Source: an uncultured Bacteroidales bacterium | Lineage (GTDB): Bacteria > Bacteroidota > Bacteroidia > Bacteroidales > Muribaculaceae | DNA length: 37,893 nt | Direction of reading: 5' to 3' | NCBI GenBank assembly: GCA_902782465.1 | Contig: CACZNH010000025.1 | Location: forward strand, 1 to 37,893 | Shown here: positions 31,832 through 37,893 of the stretch, piece by piece | Position numbering within the stretch: position 1 is the first letter of the stretch | How the letters are laid out: each line of letters begins with the position of its first letter | Made by a program: the position numbers and the translations under genes | Notes under the pieces: generated by a model | What the model saw: only the letters and a program-made list of their open reading frames with translations | The model's database searches: none | What the model was told of the DNA's origin: nothing

Positions 31832-32103
31832 CCATCGATGAGCGGTGGGAACAGGGTAATCTCCGCCGGGCGAAGTCGCTCAGCGGCATGAGGCTGTGGT
31901 GGAACAGCTCAATCCAGCCAGCGCTGCCGGCTGGTTGATGTGCGGAACGTATAGCAGCCGAATACAACCCTGTGACCAAAGCAAGTGAATTTCCCATGCA
32001 ACGATGGAATGGTAGAGCTCTTATCAAGTGTATGTTGTCTCGGGGGATTGGTGTTTGTCCCATTGACAAAAAATGTGGGGAGCCTTGATAGCGCCCCACA
32101 CCA
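31832..32103 (+). repeat. 272-nt repeat, copy 2
   Basis: Second copy of the element at 28869-29141, same orientation, about 3 kb away. Similarity of lower quality reaches back to GCACTCTCGG at 31780, next to the riboswitch promoter. No larger part of the structured region is present here. Confidence 0.85.
32068..32100 (-). terminator. Terminator of the FKBP-receptor operon (inside repeat copy 2)
   Basis: Same TGTGGGG/CCCCACA hairpin with six T residues on the minus strand, 42 nt past the receptor stop at 32142. Confidence 0.85.
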
Positions 32104-32141
32104 TTGTACTCATATCGTTAGTTTTTCGGTTAATCGTGGTC

Positions 32142-34502
32142 TCATTCACCCAGCCTGATGACACTGCGGTCCTCTTCCTGCTTCTTCTGACCTCCTGCGG
32201 GCTTGAAGGAGTGGAAATTCCAACTGATGCCGAGCCACAGCATGCGGCTGCGATTCTTGCTATTGTTCACGAGCGTATAGACTGGATTGTCTGACGAGAT
32301 GTCCCATCGACGCGTGTTGAACACATCGGTCAGCAGAGCCGAGAGCGTCAGCGACTTTTTAAGCAGCTGCTGTTTCACACCCAGATTGCAGTAGTGAACG
32401 GTCTTGGTGGTGAACTGCGGGAAGTATTGGGGTGAAGTGACGAAATACTGGGCCTGGATGGTCATCCCCTTAAGCGGTATGATGTTCAGTGTCGCATTGC
32501 TGTTGCTGGTCCAGCCGTGATTGCTGAAGGTGACTCCCTGGCTGGTGCCACGCGCCCTGGTGTAGAAGATGTTAGTGCCCAAGTCCACACCCAGCCATTG
32601 CAGGGCGTTCCATCTGACATTCTGTTCATAACCCGTATTCAGGTACTGGTCGCCGTTAATGTAGGTTGTCACAAGGATATCCCGGTCAAGGTAGGCGATC
32701 TGGCTGATGTAGTCCTGCGTATAATTGAAGTAGGCGGTGCCGTTCAACTTCACGGCCCGTCCAGCATAGGAGTAGCCGAGGTCAATTTTGTTGGCCTTCT
32801 CGGGTTTCAGACGGACGTTGCCTGTCTCATAGGTCTGGTTGTCGATGAGATTGACATAGGGGTTGAGCTGCGGATAGGTCGGACGCGATATGCGGCGCGA
32901 CAAGCCGAATGAAAACTGCAGCGGCTGGCTTACGCGATAGTTCAACACGACATTGGGCGACAGGAAATAGCAGTTGCTGCTCTCGTCCAGGCGGTCTTTA
33001 TCGTTCTGAAGTGTCACATGGCTGTATTCAAAGCGCAGTCCAGCCTTATAAGTGAGTTTGTCATTCCACTTCGACGAATACATGACGTAGGCGGCAGGGA
33101 TGAATTCACGGTGGCGCAGGTCGTTGCTCAGGGGAATCGACAACTGCCAGTCGCCAGTCGCCTCGTCATACGCGTACATCTTGTGGTCGATGTTGTTGTG
33201 GCGATAGGTCATCTTCACTCCAGTCTCCAGCTTGCCCTTGCCCAGCTGTGTCATGTTGTCGAGTTGCCAAGCCGCAATTCGCGGATGACCGCCAGACCTG
33301 GAACGCTGCACCATCTGGCCCGCTTCATAGTAATAGGATGGGCGGTGGCCGTTGATGGCCGACAGCGATGCCGAGGTGCTGATCTCACGCTTTCCTGGCA
33401 CGTAGATGTGCCTGTAGGTAAGTGAGCCTTCTACCATTTCACGGTTGAAGGTGATGTCGGTCTCACGAGCCTTGTCGCTTGGCACACCGTCGGTGATGTA
33501 GTGATTATGGAAGGTCTGATAGTTGCTCATGCGAGGGAAGCCTGCCTTGACATCCAGCACGACAACATCCTTTTTCGTCGCTTTATAGTTGACGTTCAAG
33601 CCGATGTTGTGTCCGGTGGTCTTCTTTGAAGCGTCAATGATTTGGTCGATGCTGTTGCCTGTCTGCAGGAACTGGCGGTGCAGCTCGCTCTCGATGCGGT
33701 CTTTCTCATATTTGCCGTTGTAGTTCAGGCGAACGCCCCATTTGCCCGCGTTATAACTCATGGCCAGGTTCCCGTTCATGAAGTTATTGAAGCCGTAGTT
33801 TGCCGAGGCCATCAGGGCGAAGGCATCTTGTGTCTGTTTCTTGGAAACGATGTTGATGATGCCGCCTGTTCCCTCCGAGTCATATTTCACGTCGGGGCTG
33901 GTCACGATGTCAATACTCTGCACGTTGGCAGCGGGAATACCCCCCAACCCGTCAAGTGCAGTGGGGACGCCATCCACCAGGATGAGCACGTTGCTGTTGC
34001 CGCGTATGGAGACTTGACCTGCTCCATCCACCGAGACTGCCGATGAGGCGCGGAGCATGTCGAGCACCGATCCCGTTGCTGCGCTCATCGATGCGGCAGC
34101 ATTGATGCTGGTCTTTTCCAGAGTCACAGACTTGTCGGCAGGACGTCCTGTAACCACAACACCATCCAGTAGCGTGGCTCGTTCCGTCATCACGATTTGT
34201 CCGAGGTCGTGTGACTTGCCGTCGGATAACATGAGGTCCTTCAGAACGTCCTCATGGCCTATCGAAGTGATCTTGAGTTGATAACTGCCCTTGAAAGCGC
34301 CTTTCATGACAAAGAGGCCCGTCGTGTCGGTCAATGCACCAGCCGCGGCCTTTCCGTTCTGAATCATCGCCACCGAAGCATACATCACGGGCGTGCCGTC
34401 TTCCTCAACGACAATTCCCCTGATTCCAGTTGCATTCTGCTGTGCCAATAAGGTTAAACTGCCCAATGCCAAGAATAATATGAGAAAAAAGCGTTTTATC
34501 AT
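32142..34502 (-). CDS. Outer-membrane receptor, OMP_b-brl_3 / TonB-dependent type
   Basis: 786 aa from the ATG at 34502; the open frame reaches further upstream, but only through the antisense of the FKBP gene, and MIKRFFLILFLALGSLTLLA is a clean signal peptide. A carboxypeptidase-regulatory-like domain (about 25-110: IRGIVVEEDGTPVMYASVAM), a plug domain (about 125-225: VSIRGNSNVLILVDGVPTAL, GTGGIINIVSKKQ) and a 20+ strand barrel follow. It resembles the small group of TonB-linked receptors without a SusD partner. Substrate unknown; despite the nearby riboswitch it is not under B12 control, since it lies upstream of it. 17 nt after FKBP, likely one operon. Confidence 0.9.
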   Translation of the reverse strand: MIKRFFLILFLALGSLTLLAQQNATGIRGIVVEEDGTPVMYASVAMIQNGKAAAGALTDTTGLFVMKGAFKGSYQLKITSIGHEDVLKDLMLSDGKSHDLGQIVMTERATLLDGVVVTGRPADKSVTLEKTSINAAASMSAATGSVLDMLRASSAVSVDGAGQVSIRGNSNVLILVDGVPTALDGLGGIPAANVQSIDIVTSPDVKYDSEGTGGIINIVSKKQTQDAFALMASANYGFNNFMNGNLAMSYNAGKWGVRLNYNGKYEKDRIESELHRQFLQTGNSIDQIIDASKKTTGHNIGLNVNYKATKKDVVVLDVKAGFPRMSNYQTFHNHYITDGVPSDKARETDITFNREMVEGSLTYRHIYVPGKREISTSASLSAINGHRPSYYYEAGQMVQRSRSGGHPRIAAWQLDNMTQLGKGKLETGVKMTYRHNNIDHKMYAYDEATGDWQLSIPLSNDLRHREFIPAAYVMYSSKWNDKLTYKAGLRFEYSHVTLQNDKDRLDESSNCYFLSPNVVLNYRVSQPLQFSFGLSRRISRPTYPQLNPYVNLIDNQTYETGNVRLKPEKANKIDLGYSYAGRAVKLNGTAYFNYTQDYISQIAYLDRDILVTTYINGDQYLNTGYEQNVRWNALQWLGVDLGTNIFYTRARGTSQGVTFSNHGWTSNSNATLNIIPLKGMTIQAQYFVTSPQYFPQFTTKTVHYCNLGVKQQLLKKSLTLSALLTDVFNTRRWDISSDNPVYTLVNNSKNRSRMLWLGISWNFHSFKPAGGQKKQEEDRSVIRLGE

Positions 34503-34519
34503 GCTGTGTCCGATACTTA

Positions 34520-34927
34520 TTAATTGATGGCGAGTAGTTCGATGTCGAAGATGAGGGTGGAGCCGCCGGGGATACCTGGCTGGGAGAATTTGCCGTAGCC
34601 CATTTCGGCGGGGATGTAGATCTCCCATCGGTCGCCGATGTGCATCTGCTGCATGGCGATGATCCAGCCCTCGATGAGGTCGCGCAGCCGGCATGCCAGG
34701 GGCACGTCGCCACGGCTGCTGTCGAATGTCGCCCCGTCGATGGTCTTGCCCGTGTAATGGGCGGTGATCACGCTGCTGGGCGTTGGAGTCGCACTCGTTG
34801 CGTCTCCCTCGGCCAGCACCTTGTAATAAACGCCCTTAGGCAACGACTTCACGCCCTCTTCCTGGGACTTCGCTACCAGCCAATCCCTGTTGGCCTGCAC
34901 ATACAGTTGATTCTTGTTCTTCTTCAT
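34520..34927 (-). CDS. FKBP-type peptidyl-prolyl cis-trans isomerase
   Basis: 135 aa without signal peptide, so probably cytosolic. The FKBP core spans ~45-135: VITAHYTGKTIDGATFDSSR, GWIIAMQQMHIGDRWEIYIP, the active-site MGYG, and the terminal strand STLIFDIELLAI. It catalyses cis/trans isomerisation of X-Pro bonds and may act as a chaperone. The N-terminal ~40 residues (NRDWLVAKSQEEGVKSLP) are the short helical lead of the FklB/FkpA group without the dimer domain. It directly precedes the receptor gene; cotranscription is likely, a functional link is only possible. Confidence 0.93.
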   Translation of the reverse strand: MKKNKNQLYVQANRDWLVAKSQEEGVKSLPKGVYYKVLAEGDATSATPTPSSVITAHYTGKTIDGATFDSSRGDVPLACRLRDLIEGWIIAMQQMHIGDRWEIYIPAEMGYGKFSQPGIPGGSTLIFDIELLAIN

Positions 34928-35009
34928 ATCCGTTGCAGTATTATAACTTATCGGATTCGATGATTTATACGGGTATTTCTACTCTAACTTATCGAATCGT
35001 TGTATTTAT

Positions 35010-36266
35010 CTATCTCTGGTTTTTGCTATATACCTGTTCAAAAATCTCCATTTCACGTTTGGCAATACCTAGTCGTGTGGCGATTGCTTTCCATTGGCTA
35101 ACCCCTGCTTTTACTTCATCGATGATGCGTTTGGCCTCATCCTTACTAATCATATATTCCTCTGAAGACTCAAGCAGCACATCAAGATCGGCATAATTGG
35201 TAGTCGAGTTGATAAGCAGTGCCTGGTATTCATTCAGTGTCGGGTTCATATCATATGCAGGTGACAGCGTCCAACCACGAGGAGAGAGCAAGAAACCATG
35301 ATTGCGGAAATGGTCGTCACTGTTGCCAATGGCGATATTAAATGCCACTCTTCGATATAGCTGACGCAGGTTGTTGTTCACGTCACAACAATTAAGCAAG
35401 ATGAAGTCCACGATGTCGAGGTAGCCGTTGCCGGACTTTGCATCGCAGCCATCAGTCAGGCCCAAAAGGGTTAAGGCCGTAGCAAAATGCTTCCGGCGTT
35501 TACTTTGAAGCCTGTCAAATCGTTTTGACAAGAGGGTATGGTACTTCTGGCCTGTTTGAATCGTACTCGTGCTAGCGGCGTTTACTCCAGCTGCTTTTGC
35601 TAAGAGATGGCTGTGATGCTCCCACAGGGCCACATCGTAATCATCGTTCCTCGAAGGGAATTTAGCTACGTAAAGGTTTCCTTCACTGTCGATTACACTG
35701 GCTTTAGGACGCGCACCGCCAAGCGAGGTGCCTGGATGAACCAGCTGCTGGATCCAACGTGTTTCGGGCAATTGGTTCAGTTCTTCGCTTTTTTCAATTT
35801 CCATACTTGCCACTGCCAATGAACGGACATCGGCCAATGGCGGGATGCGCAGGCTTGTCTGAGTGTTAATGAAGTCTCCGTCGAGATCTTCCTTAAATCG
35901 AAGGCCGCCCATGCGAGAAAAATCATCGATACCCATGAGATAGTCGAATGAGGACAGCTTGCGAATTGGGCGTTTTTCTTCCCTGGCAAGAATCTGTTCA
36001 CGTCTGTTGAGCAGTAAGCGCCCCCAACGATCGGGCAAAGCATCACTGAAACAGCCGAAGATGTCTCGGTCTGGTTGAGTGTACTGCGGGCCGGGATAGT
36101 TGTTGATGTCGGCGCTCAGGAACAGGTTGCCAAATCTGTTCAGCCACTCATTGTCGAACTTGAAAGAGTACGAGTCAGAGCCACGCAGCGATTCGTAGCC
36201 AAGTTCACCAACCAGCTTGGGCTCATCCAGCCAGTCAAAATCCGCAAAGACAAATAGCGTTCTCAT
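35010..36266 (-). CDS. hipA: HipA-like serine/threonine kinase toxin
   Basis: 418 aa, full-length HipA architecture. The N-terminal HipA_N-like part (1-110) has the domain-joining FSDALPDRWG. The P-loop-like GTSLGGARPK (179-188), Lys202 in VAKF, catalytic loop GNSDDHFRNHGF (314-325, Asp317/318) and metal-binding AYDMNP with Asp339 are all present, so the kinase looks active. HipA proteins phosphorylate aminoacyl-tRNA synthetases or similar targets and slow growth; the target here is unknown. It follows hipB by 3 nt on the same strand, the usual antitoxin-first order. Confidence 0.93.
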   Translation of the reverse strand: MRTLFVFADFDWLDEPKLVGELGYESLRGSDSYSFKFDNEWLNRFGNLFLSADINNYPGPQYTQPDRDIFGCFSDALPDRWGRLLLNRREQILAREEKRPIRKLSSFDYLMGIDDFSRMGGLRFKEDLDGDFINTQTSLRIPPLADVRSLAVASMEIEKSEELNQLPETRWIQQLVHPGTSLGGARPKASVIDSEGNLYVAKFPSRNDDYDVALWEHHSHLLAKAAGVNAASTSTIQTGQKYHTLLSKRFDRLQSKRRKHFATALTLLGLTDGCDAKSGNGYLDIVDFILLNCCDVNNNLRQLYRRVAFNIAIGNSDDHFRNHGFLLSPRGWTLSPAYDMNPTLNEYQALLINSTTNYADLDVLLESSEEYMISKDEAKRIIDEVKAGVSQWKAIATRLGIAKREMEIFEQVYSKNQR

Positions 36267-36269
36267 GGC

Positions 36270-36590
36270 TTATGACTTTTTTGATGCTCGTTCACGACGT
36301 TTTAGGGCGAGATCCTGTAAGGCATGGCCCATCTCATCCTTTTGCGCCAACAACAGGATGTCATCATCAAGTTGCAAAGCGTAGAGTACCCTCAGATAGA
36401 TTCCGATGGCCACCGTGGGGGTACCTTTCTCAATACGTGTTATCGTCACGGGAGAACACGTTGCACGCTCGGCCACTTGCGCAATGCTTAGGTTGCGACG
36501 CAGCCGTGCGAGTTTGATCTGTTCACCCACAGTCTGCATTTTCTGCTCCAGTTTTTTGGGCAACTTTGTACCCATTGTAGTCTTACTCAT
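36270..36590 (-). CDS. hipB: HipB-like antitoxin / XRE repressor
   Basis: 106 aa. An XRE helix-turn-helix occupies ~22-75 (IKLARLRRNLSIAQVAERAT, CSPVTITRIEKGTPTVAIG). The C-terminal basic tail (LALKRRERASKKS) may extend over HipA. HipB proteins neutralise HipA and repress the operon. A promoter-like element (36618-36625) is just upstream; three inverted repeats (36751-36837) lie further upstream and may be operators. Start ATG 36590; later Met residues are less likely. Confidence 0.92.
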   Translation of the reverse strand: MSKTTMGTKLPKKLEQKMQTVGEQIKLARLRRNLSIAQVAERATCSPVTITRIEKGTPTVAIGIYLRVLYALQLDDDILLLAQKDEMGHALQDLALKRRERASKKS

Positions 36591-36617
36591 AATAATGACA
36601 ACATTTAATTACAGGTG

Positions 36618-36625
36618 CAAATATA
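36618..36625 (-). promoter_or_regulatory. Candidate -7 element of hipBA
   Basis: Reads TATATTTG on the minus strand and stands 28 nt upstream of the hipB ATG. No -33 TTTG at the standard distance. Confidence 0.4.
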
Positions 36626-36750
36626 ATACTTTTTCTATATTTTATGATATGTTGAGCAAAAAATCATTTTCTAATCAAGAGAGAGAATGTGACCTATGAC
36701 TCGATATTTTTTGGACTTATAGCTCATCCGCGGGTAGTGCCAATTGTTCA

Positions 36751-36837
36751 TTTTCGCTTACTCCAATAAGCGAAAAATGGCAAAAATCGCTTACCAAGAT
36801 AAGCGAAAAACACAAAAATCGCTTATTGCGATAAGCA
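36751..36837. promoter_or_regulatory. Three phased inverted repeats CGCTTA-N6-TAAGCG
   Basis: IR1 TTTTCGCTTA-N6-TAAGCGAAAA (36751-36776), IR2 TCGCTTA-N6-TAAGCGA (36787-36806), IR3 TCGCTTA-N6-TAAGCA (36819-36837). Centres are 33 and 32 bp apart, three helical turns. Spacers are always 6 nt although their sequences differ. They lie 160-250 nt upstream of hipB and upstream of nothing else visible. Confidence 0.7.
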
Positions 36838-36985
36838 TTTTTTGCCTTTTTCCTTGTCTCAGCTGATACTTCCGTTCCCTTGGGTTGTTGCCTGCCAAAA
36901 GCTTTAATTAAAGCAGCTACCCTGGAATATAGCTCATCGAACTTGGTCGGTACTTGTTCGGTGTGGTTTCTTCGGCACCAATGGG

Positions 36986-37012
36986 CAAAGAAAAAGCCAC
37001 CTTGTGGTGGCT
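36986..37012 (-). terminator. Terminator of ardA
   Basis: AGCCACC-TTGT-GGTGGCT; on the minus strand the hairpin is followed by TTTTTCTTTG. 25 nt after the ardA stop. Confidence 0.85.
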
Positions 37013-37036
37013 CCTTCTCGCTGGGTGCGCTACGGC

Positions 37037-37708
37037 TTAGCAGGTGCGGAACACGTGACCGCCATCGCCCATGTCATAGTCAGACATGAACAGCTCGCGG
37101 GCAAAAGCCTTGAAGTCAAAAAAGCGGGTGATGCTCTCGGGGACATTGTCGAACATGCAAAGCTCATCGGCGAGGTGCTGGGCGAACTCCTCCTCGCTGT
37201 CCCATCGGCCGCAGTAACGCTCGCGGAAATCCGACAAATCCGCATCGCTGTCGCTCGTGACATCCAGAAACGCCCTGAAGGCCTCCTGCTCGTCATCATC
37301 GAGGTCAGCGTACTCGAGAATGCGCTCGAACGTGTCCTCATCGAGGCCGCTCTCACTATACCAAGCATCGCAAAAGTTCTCGTAATCGAGGAACATAAAC
37401 TCGGGATCCTGTTCATCACGGTGCAGCCATCGGCAGGCGGCCACAAAATCCTCATAGCAGCTGAAGGTGTACAGGTCAAGCCACATGCCAGCCAGCGGCC
37501 TCCCTTCATTATACTTGTGATAGGTGCAGCAGAACACGGCAGGATGGCCGCTGCGGTAATCGTACTTGTGGAAATCGAGGTCAACCTCCTCAAGCTCATC
37601 AACGATATTGAAATTGGATGAGCTGAGCGAGCCTTTTACCAACTGCTCTTGAACACTGGCGCTGTCAGCACCGCTTGCAGGATTGAAAGAATTGAGATTG
37701 TTGTCCAT
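37037..37708 (-). CDS. ardA: ArdA-type antirestriction protein
   Basis: 223 aa; canonical ArdA is about 165, and the surplus is an N-terminal ~50-residue Ser/Asn/Asp-rich extension. From NEGRPLAGMWLDLY onward it follows ArdA: FLDYENFCDAWYSES, FERILEYADLDDDEQEAF, YCGRWDSEEEFAQHL, and a C-terminus FKAFARELFMSDYDMGDGG. It is extremely acidic, as expected for a DNA mimic that occupies type I restriction-modification enzymes when an element enters a new host. No conjugation gene is in view, but such genes mark mobile elements, so the element probably continues past the right edge. Monocistronic with its own terminator. Confidence 0.9.
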   Translation of the reverse strand: MDNNLNSFNPASGADSASVQEQLVKGSLSSSNFNIVDELEEVDLDFHKYDYRSGHPAVFCCTYHKYNEGRPLAGMWLDLYTFSCYEDFVAACRWLHRDEQDPEFMFLDYENFCDAWYSESGLDEDTFERILEYADLDDDEQEAFRAFLDVTSDSDADLSDFRERYCGRWDSEEEFAQHLADELCMFDNVPESITRFFDFKAFARELFMSDYDMGDGGHVFRTC

Positions 37709-37787
37709 AACTGAAAAATATTAAAAGTTAAACATACGATCTTGAACTTGTTGTCGCTTTCGCTTCGCCTTTACGATGCCTGCAAAG

Positions 37788-37893
37788 TGCGGCTGGAGCA
37801 CACTAAAGCAAGGCTTGCCCGGGAATTACTACCCGCAGGGCTGGAGAATTTCCGAAGGCAACTCGTCTCGGCCTTGCGTGTGGGTAAGCCGCA
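37788..37893. other. Large hairpin upstream of ardA, cut by the window edge
   Basis: Nested arms TGCGGCT/AGCCGCA (37788-37794, 37887-37893), CACAC/GTGTG and CAAGGC/GCCTTG close a ~100-nt structure whose centre also has short GC-rich pairs. It lies 80 nt upstream of the ardA ATG and could be a leader structure on the minus strand or part of a feature continuing to the right. Confidence 0.45.

Noticed and set aside
32142-34502. B12 receptor (BtuB) because of the nearby riboswitch
   Set aside because: The gene lies upstream of and is terminated before the riboswitch, and its domain layout is the OMP_b-brl_3 type, not BtuB.

Overview
The window reads as a chromosome segment of a Bacteroidales bacterium (Prevotellaceae- or Muribaculaceae-like; no finer placement is justified). 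Promoters carry the Bacteroidetes -7 element TAnnTTTG, often with TTTG 19 nt upstream (clear at the tRNA-Val, glp and tRNA-Gly/Leu operons). Shine-Dalgarno sequences are mostly absent. The gene content is also typical: DPP IV with signal peptide, an anaerobic GlpABC with its own porin, OMP_b-brl-type receptors and an ArdA of the Bacteroides kind.

Core part, about 1-23,660. From the left: a GC-rich cytosolic ORFan (minus); a secreted dockerin-like protein (minus); a DJ-1/PfpI protein (minus); tRNA-Val(TAC); two small outer-membrane barrels; an ApbE flavin transferase. Next is a self-contained glycerol-3-phosphate regulon: glpR divergent from glpA-glpB-glpC-glpT, a glycerophosphodiesterase lipoprotein and an OprO/P-like porin, closed by a strong terminator. 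Together these can import phosphodiesters or G3P through the outer membrane, hydrolyse the diesters, import G3P and oxidise it to DHAP, feeding electrons to quinone. No glycerol kinase or facilitator is present. Then come DPP IV-miaA (minus), bcp (minus), a SPOR-domain protein overlapping folE, and a tRNA-Gly(GCC) x2 - tRNA-Leu(GAG) operon. Dispersed palindromic repeats (a MITE-like pair and a REP-like family) lie between these genes.

Accessory part, about 23,660-29,150, starts right after tRNA-Leu. It holds helically phased TGCACAC repeats, an AT-rich gene of unknown function, short iteron-like repeats, and an operon of an excisionase-type HTH protein, a 28-aa peptide, a winged-helix protein and a DnaC-like ATPase. 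This resembles the replication module of an integrated element; no integrase, relaxase or transposase is visible. It is followed by 2.3 kb without a credible gene but full of structure: two ~250-nt modules at a near-constant offset of 525-526 nt, whose hairpins differ by compensatory changes, then ~1.2 kb of hairpin-rich, GC-rich sequence that could be one large structured RNA or an origin region. This is the strongest candidate for something undescribed.

The last 272 nt of that region recur at 31,832-32,103. The two copies, in the same orientation, bracket a minus-strand cobalamin-riboswitch operon encoding a corrinoid adenosyltransferase and a DASS/SLC13 transporter. Stem substitutions between the copies keep pairing only if the plus strand is the RNA, while one end of each copy is a minus-strand terminator for the gene beside it.

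The right end carries FKBP and an OMP_b-brl receptor, a hipBA kinase/antitoxin pair with three phased inverted repeats upstream, and an ArdA antirestriction protein with a large hairpin at the window edge. It is again accessory in character. No CRISPR array, rRNA or insertion sequence was seen.
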